DNA of 64,000 nt from Sinorhizobium sp. BG8 (GTDB lineage: Bacteria; Pseudomonadota; Alphaproteobacteria; Rhizobiales; Rhizobiaceae): positions 926,501 through 990,500 of the forward strand of contig NZ_CP044012.1 in the NCBI RefSeq assembly GCF_016864555.1, given 5' to 3'. The position numbers and the translations under genes were made by a program. How positions within the stretch are numbered: the first letter of the stretch is position 1; each line of letters starts with the position of its first letter. This document shows, piece by piece, positions 55,760 to 63,861 of this stretch. The notes beneath the pieces were generated by a model that was given only the letters and a program-made list of their open reading frames with translations, had not been told where the DNA came from and searched no databases.

Positions 55760-56122
55760 TCAGGTCCGCTCGAGTGGATTTTCCCCGCCCTCTGCTTTGA
55801 TCAGATCGAGCAGGCCAGGTAATTGTCTGTCAAGCTCATCACGCCTTAATGTCGCGGCCCGGCTGTTCCCACGATCTACCTGCCGGATCAGCCCCGCTTC
55901 CCGGAGGACGCGAAAATGGTGCGTCAAGGTCGCCTTGGTCACAGGCAGGCCAAACGAAGCACAGGTTCGCTCTGTGCCTGACGGGGCCTGCGCCAATTCC
56001 GCAACGACACGCCGCCGCAGCGGATCCGCCAGCGCTGATAAAACAGCGCCGAGCGTAATCTCATTTTCTGATGGATGACCCTGACTATCCAATCTCACAC
56101 TCCAAGGTACGACTTGAATCAT
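55760..56122 (-). CDS. ArsR-family transcriptional regulator
   Basis: About 120 residues. The winged helix occupies the whole length: SALADPLRRRVVAELA, then FGLPVTKATLTHHFRVLREAGLI with the recognition helix, then the wing. There is no ArsR-type metal Cys motif; it belongs to the group that represses small oxidoreductase genes. The ATG at 56122 lies inside the inverted repeat before the divergent gene; a GTG at 56098 is an alternative start. It probably represses the monooxygenase-domain gene and itself. Confidence 0.83.
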   Translation of the reverse strand: MIQVVPWSVRLDSQGHPSENEITLGAVLSALADPLRRRVVAELAQAPSGTERTCASFGLPVTKATLTHHFRVLREAGLIRQVDRGNSRAATLRRDELDRQLPGLLDLIKAEGGENPLERT

Positions 56123-56144
56123 ACCTATGGTGCAAGGTATGATT
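56117..56144. promoter_or_regulatory. 9-bp inverted repeat, likely ArsR operator
   Basis: AATCATACC (56117-56125) mirrors GGTATGATT (56136-56144) around a 10-bp spacer. A further GGTAT-type half-site follows at about 56149-56155. The repeat lies between the divergent ArsR and monooxygenase-domain genes, where an autoregulating ArsR repressor would bind. Confidence 0.55.
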
Positions 56145-56168
56145 TACACCATACCAAAAGGAGTACTT

Positions 56169-56519
56169 ATGTCGAGCGTAGCGTTTGAATTGCCGGCCCA
56201 GGCGGAGAATGAAACCGGCCCCTATGCACTTGCAGGAAAGGCCCGCGCCAAGGCTGGAAAAGCGGACGAGCTCGAAGCCACTTTGATCGCTTTGGTGGGA
56301 CCTACCCGGGAGGAGGAAGGAGCATTGCAATACCATGTGCATCGCGATCGGGCGGACCGGGAGCTCTTTGTTTTTTATGAGGTCTGGGCAAGTGTCGGCC
56401 ACCTCGAGGCACATCTCGCAAAACCCTATATCCAGGCCTTCCTGAAGAATCGCCACGAGCTGCTTGCCGGCGAAATGGAGATCAGTTGGCTGCAGATGGC
56501 GAGCATCTACCCGGCGTAG
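56169..56519 (+). CDS. Antibiotic-biosynthesis-monooxygenase (ABM) domain protein
   Basis: 116-residue protein with one ferredoxin-like ABM domain (residues about 18-110; core segments ALAGKARAKAGKADELEATL and REEEGALQYHVHRD, then FVFYEVWAS). Family members are cofactor-free monooxygenases or quinone/heme-interacting proteins such as YgiN. The start at 56169 has AAAAGGAG 5 bp upstream. Divergent from the ArsR gene with a shared operator; this pairing usually means induction by a reactive compound. Confidence 0.82.
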   Translation: MSSVAFELPAQAENETGPYALAGKARAKAGKADELEATLIALVGPTREEEGALQYHVHRDRADRELFVFYEVWASVGHLEAHLAKPYIQAFLKNRHELLAGEMEISWLQMASIYPA

Positions 56520-56906
56520 GATCTCTGAACAGCGTTCGAAATGAAGAACCACTAAGGCTTTGCATGGAATGCAAGGCGTGGCCAAGTTGGCGCAGGGTCT
56601 GGGCTACCAGGAAAGCCGTTGCGCGACTCCGAGCATGGTCGTCCCGGCGACCATGTTTGCCGCAAGGTGGCGGTTCAATCCCTAAGGCCAGGCGACAGCT
56701 GGTTGCGCGATGAGAAAGCCGGGGCCGGTTGCGCGAGGCAAAGGCCGGCCCGCCAGATGAGGAACATCCCATCAAGACAGACGGCGGGCCCTTTGCATTC
56801 GTCAAAAAAAGCATCATCACGATAATTCACTAAATTTATGGATTTTATCAATTGACTCCTCCTGTGATTGGCGAAACGATGGGCGCCATCTTTTCTGGAG
56901 GACATG
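56520..56906. other. Intergenic region before the oxidase gene, AT-rich end
   Basis: 387 bp. The last ~100 bp (about 56800-56860) are clearly richer in A and T than the surroundings and probably carry the promoter of the oxidase operon. No gene is supported in the remainder. Confidence 0.4.
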
Positions 56907-58112
56907 ATGGCGCTCGACAGCGTAAAACCCAAAGTCAAACCTCGTACCCAGTTCCTGACCGAAGAGCTGCTTCGCACCCTGAGGAGCCGAGCCGCCGAGT
57001 ACGATCTGGCGAACCGTTTCTTCCACGAGGATCTCGATGATCTGAAAGCCGCCGACTATCTCACGGCGGCGGTGCCGACCGAGTTCGGTGGCGGCGGTCT
57101 CACCCTGCCCCAGGTGCTCCGTGAGCAGGCACGATTGGCCTATCACGCCCCTGCGACGGCGCTCGCCTTGAACATGCACCTCTACTGGGTCGGGACCGCA
57201 GCCTATCTTTGGCGACGCGGCGATCATTCGACGGACTGGATTCTCAAGGAAGCGGTTGCGGGCAGGATTTTCGCCGCCGGACATGGCGAGCCTGGCAATG
57301 ACCTCGGCCTCGCCGGATCGAACGTGGATGCAGAGCCGCTTGGCGACGGCAGCTATCGTTTCCGCGGTCGCAAGATCTTCACGTCCCTGTCCCCCGTCTG
57401 GGATTGGCTCGGCCTCCACGCGCTCGACTCAAGCGACCCGGCCCACCCGAAGGTTGTCCATGCGTTCATCCGCAGGCAGGACCCTGGTCATCACACGAAC
57501 GAGACCTGGGATTCCCACGGCGTGAGGGCAACGAAGAGTGACGACACGATCCTGGAGGGTGTCGTGGCGCCGAAAGAGTATGTGACGCGGGTCCTGCCCG
57601 CGGGCCCGCCAAACGATCCCTTCATCGACGGGATCATCGCTTCGGCCCTCCTGCCGATCGCGGCGGTGTACTACGGAATCGCCCATCGTGCCTTCGACAT
57701 CGCGGTCGAGACCGCCAAGAGCAGGGTCTCACCCGCGCTTTCCGGGCGAACCTATGCCCATCACCCGCAGACGCAGGTCGAGATCGCCAAAGCGTCGATC
57801 GAGCTCGACAGTATCTGGGCCTATCTCGAACGAGTGGCGCAGGAGTGGACCGAAGGCGTCGATCATGGGCTTCTCTGGCCGACGAAGCTGCTCGGCGCGA
57901 AGCAGCACGCGGTCGACGGCGCTCGCCGCATCGTCGACCGGGCGACCAAGGTTGCCGGAGCCAGTTCCCTCCTCAGGCGCAACGAGCTCGAACGCCTGAC
58001 GCGCGACGTGCGGTCAGGTCCGTTTCATCCACCGAACAGCGACGCAACGCATGATCTCATCGGCCAGATTCATCTGGGCGTCTTTCCCCCGGTCGCGCAG
58101 GCGGCCGAATGA
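56907..58112 (+). CDS. Acyl-CoA-dehydrogenase-fold flavin-dependent oxidase/monooxygenase
   Basis: 401-residue protein of the acyl-CoA dehydrogenase fold. The N-terminal helical domain (residues 1-110) contains PTEFGGGGLTLPQVLREQARL; the beta-domain contains AGHGEPGNDLG; the C-terminal helices follow with YAHHPQTQVEIAKASIELD. The layout fits DszC/SfnB-like monooxygenases better than true acyl-CoA dehydrogenases, because no clear catalytic Glu is seen. GGAGG lies 5 bp before the ATG. The next gene is an AhpD-like protein, a frequent partner of such flavin enzymes. Confidence 0.8.
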   Translation: MALDSVKPKVKPRTQFLTEELLRTLRSRAAEYDLANRFFHEDLDDLKAADYLTAAVPTEFGGGGLTLPQVLREQARLAYHAPATALALNMHLYWVGTAAYLWRRGDHSTDWILKEAVAGRIFAAGHGEPGNDLGLAGSNVDAEPLGDGSYRFRGRKIFTSLSPVWDWLGLHALDSSDPAHPKVVHAFIRRQDPGHHTNETWDSHGVRATKSDDTILEGVVAPKEYVTRVLPAGPPNDPFIDGIIASALLPIAAVYYGIAHRAFDIAVETAKSRVSPALSGRTYAHHPQTQVEIAKASIELDSIWAYLERVAQEWTEGVDHGLLWPTKLLGAKQHAVDGARRIVDRATKVAGASSLLRRNELERLTRDVRSGPFHPPNSDATHDLIGQIHLGVFPPVAQAAE

Positions 58113-58139
58113 CACCCGCAACACTCAAGGAGAAACTCC

Positions 58140-58715
58140 ATGCTTGAAAAGGTAGCGACATCGTCGCAATCCCCCGCTCGATTCCGTCTGCCCCCGCCAT
58201 CGCCAACGGAACTGCCGGAAGATGTCCGTACTCTTGTGGAGGCAAATCACGAGGAGAACTGGATTCGGTCCTTGTCGGTCAACGGCCCGACCGCGAAACG
58301 CTTCGTCTCCTATTTTGCGAGCCTTTTCGACCCGGGGAACGGACTGCTGCCGATTGCCGAACGCGAGCTGATCGCCGTCGTCGTCTCCTCCACCAACGGC
58401 TGCGGCCTCTGCGAGATCCACCATACCAACGCTCTGGGCGACGCACTCGGCGATGCGGAAAAAGCACGGCGCATCGCGCTCGATGTCCATCTCGCGCCAC
58501 TGACGCCCCGAGAAAGGGCGCTTGCCGAGTTTGCCGCCAAGGTGACGCAGGAGCCGAAATCGGTGACGCCCCATGATTTCGAAGACCTTCGCGCCGCCGG
58601 GCTTAACGATGCGGAGATCGTCGAAGCGCTCGAGACCAGCGCCTGGTTCAACCACACGAACCGCATCTTCATCTCGCTCGGGGTCTGGCCGGACGAATCT
58701 TACTTCGGGCGGTGA
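58140..58715 (+). CDS. AhpD-like alkylhydroperoxidase / carboxymuconolactone-decarboxylase domain protein
   Basis: 191-residue all-helical CMD-fold protein. The redox motif CGLCEIHH (C88, C91, H95) is intact, as in AhpD-type peroxidases, preceded by AERELIAVVVSS. It would reduce a peroxide using its Cys pair. It starts 27 bp after the flavin oxidase gene, so it probably protects against peroxide formed by that enzyme or acts in the same pathway. Confidence 0.83.
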   Translation: MLEKVATSSQSPARFRLPPPSPTELPEDVRTLVEANHEENWIRSLSVNGPTAKRFVSYFASLFDPGNGLLPIAERELIAVVVSSTNGCGLCEIHHTNALGDALGDAEKARRIALDVHLAPLTPRERALAEFAAKVTQEPKSVTPHDFEDLRAAGLNDAEIVEALETSAWFNHTNRIFISLGVWPDESYFGR

Positions 58716-58795
58716 CCTTGGCGCGCGCCGCGCTCAAGTCCGCGGCTACGCAGATCGGAGCCGACACCCCTCACACAATTGCGGATCGTGGCGCA

Positions 58796-58818
58796 GATCC
58801 GGGACCTCGTCCCGGATC
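58796..58818 (+). terminator. Strong GC stem-loop after AhpD-like gene
   Basis: Perfect 10-bp arms (58796-58805 with 58809-58818) with only a 3-nt loop. It is 80 bp after the AhpD-like stop codon. No T-tract follows; it may work with the second hairpin to end or process the message. Confidence 0.5.
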
Positions 58819-58855
58819 GCCGAACAAACTCGACTGAATTTGCAACGACGGACAC

Positions 58856-58886
58856 CATCCACCGGCACGACGGGTGCCGGTGGATG
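58856..58886 (+). terminator. 13-bp perfect stem-loop after AhpD-like gene
   Basis: Arms 58856-58868 and 58874-58886 pair perfectly around a 5-nt loop, followed by a short T-containing stretch. Terminator candidate for the oxidase/AhpD-like transcript, or a leader structure of the following binding-protein gene. Confidence 0.55.
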
Positions 58887-59020
58887 TCATTTCACCTGAA
58901 TACGACCGGTTCTCGTTCAGGCCGCAGAACCGGCGGTAAGGATTGCCGCAGCCGATTATGACCCCGCGAACCGTGCCTGATGCTCCCCTCGATTGAAAAC
59001 ACCAGCTGGAGAATTCCATC

Positions 59021-60361
59021 ATGTCGTTGAGACTGAACCCATTTTCGTTTGGAGACCTTACACAGAAGCGCATGATCGACGGTCATCTCGACCGTCTGGA
59101 CACGAGCGGCATCTCACGGCGCGATTTTCTTGCCCTCGCCTCGGCCGGTGTTGCCGCGGGTGCAGCGGCGGGCGCCTGGGGCCTTCCATCCGTGGCGGTC
59201 GCGTCCCCCTCGGGTAAGCTTGCCTACCTCGCCTGGACGAGCCGCGTCGAGTTCATGGTGCAAGCGAGCAAGGCGACCCAGGATGCCGCTACAGTCTTCG
59301 GTCTGGACTACACCTATCTCGACGGCCAGATCGACAGCCAACGCCAACTCAACCAGTCGGAGGAGCAGTTCGGCACCGGCGCAACCGCGCTGATCCTGCA
59401 CGCACCCGACGGAAGCGCCGTCAAGCGCATCGCGGAACTGGCGGGACAAAACCAGGCCTATTTCGCCAACGTCTGGGCGACGCTGCCCTGGTTCACCCCG
59501 TTCGAGGCCAATGAATACTACACGCTCTACGGGGTACCCGAGGAGTTTACCGCTCACCGCGGCGTGACCGTAGAACTCCTGAAGGCCGTGACGGAGCGTT
59601 TTGGAGGCGGCAAGATCGTCGGCGTCACCGGAGTTCCAGGCTTTTCCACGGATCTCGTGCGCAGCCGCGGACGAGACGACGCCTTCAAGGACTTTCCGAA
59701 AACGAAACTCGTCGACCAGCTTCCGGGCAATTTCAACCGTGAGGATTCGCTGCGGGCGACCCAGGATCTGCTGACCCGCAACTCCGACATCGTCGGAGTC
59801 GTTGCGCAGAACGACGACCAGGCGCAGGGCGTCATCGCGGCGCTTCGCGCTGCGGGTATCCGTGCGGGCGAAGACGTTCTCGTCGTCGGCGCAGACGGGA
59901 CGGCGGAGGGCGCCCGGGCAGTGAAGAGCGGTCAGCAGCTCGCCACCAGCGCGAACGGTCCCGCCTTCCAGGCCGGCTTCTTTGCTGCGCGTCTCTACGA
60001 CGTTCTCAACGGCTGGAAGCCCCGCGCATCCGAACGCCTGCTTAACTGGCATTCCGTTATTACAAAGCAGAACAATGTCGACGTCTACCTGCAGCGCTAT
60101 GTCGACAACGGCGACGTCAAACCCTTTGACTACAAAAAGATGTCGAAGGTTGCCCATCCGGACGACTGGGACCCGCAGAACCGAATTACCCCACTCGACA
60201 TCGATGTCGAATGGGCAGGTATCGAAAAGCCGCCTGGCTGGGAGTATCCCAAAGCCTATCTCGACGCCAAGAGCAACGGCGAATGGGAAGCGGTGACGCG
60301 TGAGTATGCGGACCACTACAAGATCCCCTTCTTCGGACCTTCCCCGAACGCAGCGGGATAA
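59021..60361 (+). CDS. Sugar-type ABC binding protein, Tat-exported (first of tandem pair)
   Basis: 446-residue Peripla_BP_4-type binding protein. The N-terminus has a long 30-residue leader, then SRRDFLALASAG, a twin-arginine signal, and a cleavage region near VAVA-SPSG. The mature part begins KLAYLAWTSRVEFMVQASK. It is the paralogue of the next gene with the same length (446) and the same leader motif HLDRLDTSGISRRDF. GGAGA precedes the ATG. Tat export implies a folded or cofactor-bound protein. The ligand is unknown. Confidence 0.87.
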   Translation: MSLRLNPFSFGDLTQKRMIDGHLDRLDTSGISRRDFLALASAGVAAGAAAGAWGLPSVAVASPSGKLAYLAWTSRVEFMVQASKATQDAATVFGLDYTYLDGQIDSQRQLNQSEEQFGTGATALILHAPDGSAVKRIAELAGQNQAYFANVWATLPWFTPFEANEYYTLYGVPEEFTAHRGVTVELLKAVTERFGGGKIVGVTGVPGFSTDLVRSRGRDDAFKDFPKTKLVDQLPGNFNREDSLRATQDLLTRNSDIVGVVAQNDDQAQGVIAALRAAGIRAGEDVLVVGADGTAEGARAVKSGQQLATSANGPAFQAGFFAARLYDVLNGWKPRASERLLNWHSVITKQNNVDVYLQRYVDNGDVKPFDYKKMSKVAHPDDWDPQNRITPLDIDVEWAGIEKPPGWEYPKAYLDAKSNGEWEAVTREYADHYKIPFFGPSPNAAG

Positions 60362-60744
60362 TCCGGGCCGCTAAGCTTTTTCCGGAACGCTCATCCGCCA
60401 GTGCCCGCAAACGGGTGTCGGATATGGCTCTCTGTTCTCTCGACCGGCGCCGAAATTCCCTTTCCGGCGCCGCCTGCATCCGGTGGAAGCGAATTGATGA
60501 ATGCAGCTTCGCCCGCAGCCCTCACCGCTCTTGAACCGCCCTCTGTTCGCAGAGCCGCAGGCAGGGACTTTGAAAGGGCATGAAAACGTCACGCGCCCCT
60601 CGGAGCCGAACGGATTTTTGTTCAGGCGCTTGCCGGCAGGAGAGAAATTTCAAATCGCATGCACAAACCGAATTGTATTCTACACTTAATCTATCGTTTT
60701 TATGTATTTTGATCGCAATCAAATTCAACCTTATGGAAGCAGCG
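60362..60744. other. Intergenic region between the two tandem binding-protein genes
   Basis: 383 bp. An 8-bp GC inverted repeat (60445-60452 with 60465-60472) follows the first gene. The last ~100 bp before the second gene (about 60650-60740) are markedly AT-rich and probably hold a separate promoter. No gene is supported. Confidence 0.45.
60445..60472 (+). terminator. Stem-loop after binding protein J1
   Basis: CGGCGCCG at 60445-60452 pairs with the same self-complementary sequence at 60465-60472 across a 12-nt loop. No T-tract. Terminator or stabiliser of the first binding-protein message. Confidence 0.4.
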
Positions 60745-62085
60745 ATGCCAAACAGGCTCACACCACGCCATCTCCCTGACTTTACTCAGAAAAAAGTCAT
60801 CGACCATCACATGGATCGCCTCGATACGTCCGGCGTGTCTCGCCGGGATTTCCTGGCACTTGCGACCGCGGGCATCGCTGCCGGGGCATTTGCCAGTGCA
60901 GCGGGAATTCCGAATGTCGCGGTCGCGGATCCATCCGGCAAGCTCGCCTATTTTGCCTGGAGTGCGAGCACGGAATACAACCAGTTGGTCAGCAAGGGCG
61001 CAGAGGCGGTCGCCAGAGAATACGGCTTCAACTACGTGCTTCTGGACGGTCAGATCGACAGCACGCGCCAGCTCAACCAGTTTGAACTCCTGACCACCGA
61101 GCAGGCGCAGGGCGGCTTCTTCAATATTCTGGATGGAAGCGCGCTGAAGCGCGTTTCCCAACTCGCGAATGAGTCGAAAACCTACTTCTCGGCCATCTGG
61201 GAAGCTCTGCCCTGGTTCACTCCCTTCGAGGCGGGAGATTACTATACGCTCTACGCAGTTCCGGAGGAGGACAAGGCCCATCGCGGTGTAACGGCGGCGG
61301 TGCTCGACACCGTGACCCAGAAATTCGGCGGCGGAAACATCCTGGCACTGACGGGAACGCCCGGGAACTGGTGCGAAAACTCGCGCAATCGCGGTCGGGA
61401 CGCGGCCTTCGCCGACTTCCCCAAGACGAAACTCGTCGACCAGTTGCCGGGCAAGTGGCTACGCGAGGAATCCCTGCGCGCCACTGAGGATCTTCTGACG
61501 CGAAACGACAACATTGTCGGCCTCATCACCCAGAACGACGACGAGGCTCAAGGCGCGATTACCGCGTTGCGCCAGGCCGGCTACACGCCCGGCGAGGACG
61601 TTTTTGTCGGTGGTGCGGATGGAACGTCGCTCGGTGCCCGGGCAATCAAGGCCGGATTGCAGCATGCCACCAGTGGCAACAGCCCGGTCTATACCGGTGC
61701 CCTGTTCGCAGCCCGGATTTATGACGTTACCCATGGATGGCGTCCCCGGGCGTCGGAGCGCATGCTCTACTGGCGTCCGACCATCGTCACCAAGGACAAC
61801 ATCGACGGCTATCTCGAGCGCTATGTCGATAACGGATCGGTCGAGCCCTTCAACTACCGCAAGCTCTCGAAGGTACTTCATCCCGACGACTGGGATCCCC
61901 AGGCCGATCTCTATCCAATCGACATCGACGTGCATTGGCGCGGCTACGAAAAGCCGGCGGGTTGGGACTATCCGCAATCCTACAAGGACGCGCGTGCAAA
62001 CGGCGAGTGGGAAGCCGTGAAACAGGAATATCAGGACCACTACAAGATCAAGTTCGATGGACCGTCGCCGAACAAGGCGGCCTGA
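60745..62085 (+). CDS. Sugar-type ABC binding protein, Tat-exported (second of tandem pair)
   Basis: 446-residue paralogue of the preceding binding protein. The start MPNRLTPRH at 60745 aligns without gaps to the first protein; frames open further upstream run into the AT-rich promoter. The Tat motif is VSRRDFLALATAG. Long shared segments include KYKTY-like ligand loops, HPDDWDP and NGEWEAV near the C-terminus. The pair probably serves the single ATPase/permease set downstream, giving it two ligand specificities or affinities. Confidence 0.87.
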   Translation: MPNRLTPRHLPDFTQKKVIDHHMDRLDTSGVSRRDFLALATAGIAAGAFASAAGIPNVAVADPSGKLAYFAWSASTEYNQLVSKGAEAVAREYGFNYVLLDGQIDSTRQLNQFELLTTEQAQGGFFNILDGSALKRVSQLANESKTYFSAIWEALPWFTPFEAGDYYTLYAVPEEDKAHRGVTAAVLDTVTQKFGGGNILALTGTPGNWCENSRNRGRDAAFADFPKTKLVDQLPGKWLREESLRATEDLLTRNDNIVGLITQNDDEAQGAITALRQAGYTPGEDVFVGGADGTSLGARAIKAGLQHATSGNSPVYTGALFAARIYDVTHGWRPRASERMLYWRPTIVTKDNIDGYLERYVDNGSVEPFNYRKLSKVLHPDDWDPQADLYPIDIDVHWRGYEKPAGWDYPQSYKDARANGEWEAVKQEYQDHYKIKFDGPSPNKAA

Positions 62086-62096
62086 TCCACGCTAAC

Positions 62097-62120
62097 GAGG
62101 CGCCTACCCGTAAGCGCCTC
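62097..62120 (+). other. Intercistronic stem-loop after binding protein J2
   Basis: Perfect 7-bp inverted repeat (62097-62103 with 62114-62120, 10-nt loop) starting 12 bp after the binding-protein stop and before the ATPase gene. Same arrangement as at the other importers in the window. Confidence 0.5.
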
Positions 62121-62220
62121 CATTGCTTCAACACTGCCGTGTTCGATTGCGCTTCCTGGTCACGCCGGGAAGAGCGCTCGTGCGCATTCGGATCCGCGAG
62201 CGCGCCAAAGGAGAACCAGG

Positions 62221-63861
62221 ATGAACATTCGTTCCTCGCCGCCAGCCGTACCCCTAGCTCCGGTCTTCCAGGCATCTGGATTGTCCAAATCCTACGGTCC
62301 GAACATCGTGATCGAGGATATCGCCTTCGAGATCCCCGACAATCAGGTCGTCACGCTTGTCGGAGAGAACGGGGCTGGCAAGTCGACGATCTTCAACATC
62401 ATGAGCGGTCTTGTCTCGGCAGATCGCGGTTCGATGACGCTGCACGGCCGCGACTACGCGCCGAAGGATTATGCGGGGGCCGTGGCACTCGGCGTGTCGC
62501 GGGTGTTTCAGGAACAGGCGCTGGTCCAGAATATTCCCGTTTATGAAAATCTGCTGCTTGGCCAGGACCAGCGCTTCCTGAAACTCGCGCAGATCGTCGA
62601 CAAGTCGGCAATGATTACTGCCGCCGAACGGATCATCGAAGAGGCGGGCATCGACGTCGATGTGAGGCGCAGGACGGGCGACTATGATTTCTCGAAACGC
62701 CAGTCGATCGAAATCGCGCGCGCCTGCCTTGCCCCGACCCTGATCGGCGGCGCGGGGAAGCCGCTCGTTCTCCTCGACGAACCGACCTCTGCGCTCGACA
62801 GGCGCGACGAGGAAGCATTCTTCAAGCTCGTCGCAAAGGTCAGGACACGGGGATCGCTGCTATTCGTTTCCCACCGCCTGAGCGAAGTGCTTCAGATCTC
62901 CGATCTGATCTATGTCCTCAAGGACGGCCGGCTGGTGGCGAAACTCGATCCGGCGTCGACGGATGAGCATACTCTTCACGGCCTCATGGTCGGCCGCGAG
63001 CGCGCCATGGACTATTATTTCGAGAAGCGCCAGAAGACGGTGACCAACGCGGCAAAGGTTCTTGCAGCAAATGGCGTCAGGGTCTCGGAGCTCGATCCCG
63101 CGCTGGACCTGTCAATCCGGGAAGGCGAAGTGGTCGGAATCGGCGGACTTCTCGATTCCGGGAAGTCGGCCCTCGGAAAGGCGATCGCCGGCGTTGATCC
63201 ACCGCTATCGGGCAAGGTGGAATTTGCCGGTTCACCCGCGATTGCGCCGGACATCAAGCATCTTGTCAGAGCGGGCCTGGGATATGTCGCCGCGGAGCGA
63301 CTTGTCGAGGGCATAGTTCCTGCCTTTTCGGTCTCCTGGAATCTGACGACCGGTAGCGGAAGCGATTTGTTTTCCACCCGTCTGGGCTTCTGGCGACGGC
63401 GAAAGGAAGTCGAGGTAACAAGGCAATTCGTGAAAAGCCTTGGCATCCGCTCGGCGACACCCGATCTCGCTTGCGCACGCCTGTCTGGAGGAAATCAGCA
63501 GAAGGTCGTGCTCGCCCGCTGGCTGGCGCGCCAACCGAAGGTGCTGATCCTCGACAACCCGACACGCGGCGTCGATGCCGGCGCGAAACAGGAAATCTAC
63601 CGCCTTATACGCGATCTGACGGACCAGGGGGTCGGCATCCTGCTGATCACCGACGAGCTTCTCGAGCTCATCGGGCTTTCGAACCGCATCCTCATCATGC
63701 AGCGCGGAAACATCGTGTCGGAAGTGCCGGCGTCACCCGACGCCAAACCGACCGAACACCAGCTCGTCGCGCTGATGCTGCCGCAGGGCGGTGACGAACC
63801 CGGATTCCACGGCCGTGAAGCGGCCAAACCCCATTCCCCCGTTGCGGAGAACGTCCAATGA
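62221..63861 (+). CDS. Ribose-type sugar ABC transporter ATPase (double NBD)
   Basis: 546-residue RbsA-type ATPase with a proline-rich N-terminal leader. NBD1: Walker [10 protein letters not shown], degenerate signature (FSKRQS), Walker B LVLLDEPTSALD. NBD2: Walker A GLLDSGKSA, signature LSGGNQQK, Walker B LILDNPTRGVD, where Asn replaces the catalytic Glu. AAAGGAGA precedes the ATG. It overlaps the permease gene by 4 bp. The altered NBD2 suggests that only NBD1 turns over ATP efficiently. Confidence 0.88.
   Translation: MNIRSSPPAVPLAPVFQASGLSKSYGPNIVIEDIAFEIPDNQVVTLVGENGAGKSTIFNIMSGLVSADRGSMTLHGRDYAPKDYAGAVALGVSRVFQEQALVQNIPVYENLLLGQDQRFLKLAQIVDKSAMITAAERIIEEAGIDVDVRRRTGDYDFSKRQSIEIARACLAPTLIGGAGKPLVLLDEPTSALDRRDEEAFFKLVAKVRTRGSLLFVSHRLSEVLQISDLIYVLKDGRLVAKLDPASTDEHTLHGLMVGRERAMDYYFEKRQKTVTNAAKVLAANGVRVSELDPALDLSIREGEVVGIGGLLDSGKSALGKAIAGVDPPLSGKVEFAGSPAIAPDIKHLVRAGLGYVAAERLVEGIVPAFSVSWNLTTGSGSDLFSTRLGFWRRRKEVEVTRQFVKSLGIRSATPDLACARLSGGNQQKVVLARWLARQPKVLILDNPTRGVDAGAKQEIYRLIRDLTDQGVGILLITDELLELIGLSNRILIMQRGNIVSEVPASPDAKPTEHQLVALMLPQGGDEPGFHGREAAKPHSPVAENVQ

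Larger units (their letters stand above)
58716..59020. other. Intergenic region with two strong hairpins before binding protein J1
   Basis: 305 bp between the AhpD-like gene and the first binding-protein gene of cluster J. It holds two strong stem-loops (annotated separately) and no gene. Promoter boxes for the binding-protein gene are not obvious. Confidence 0.45.
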
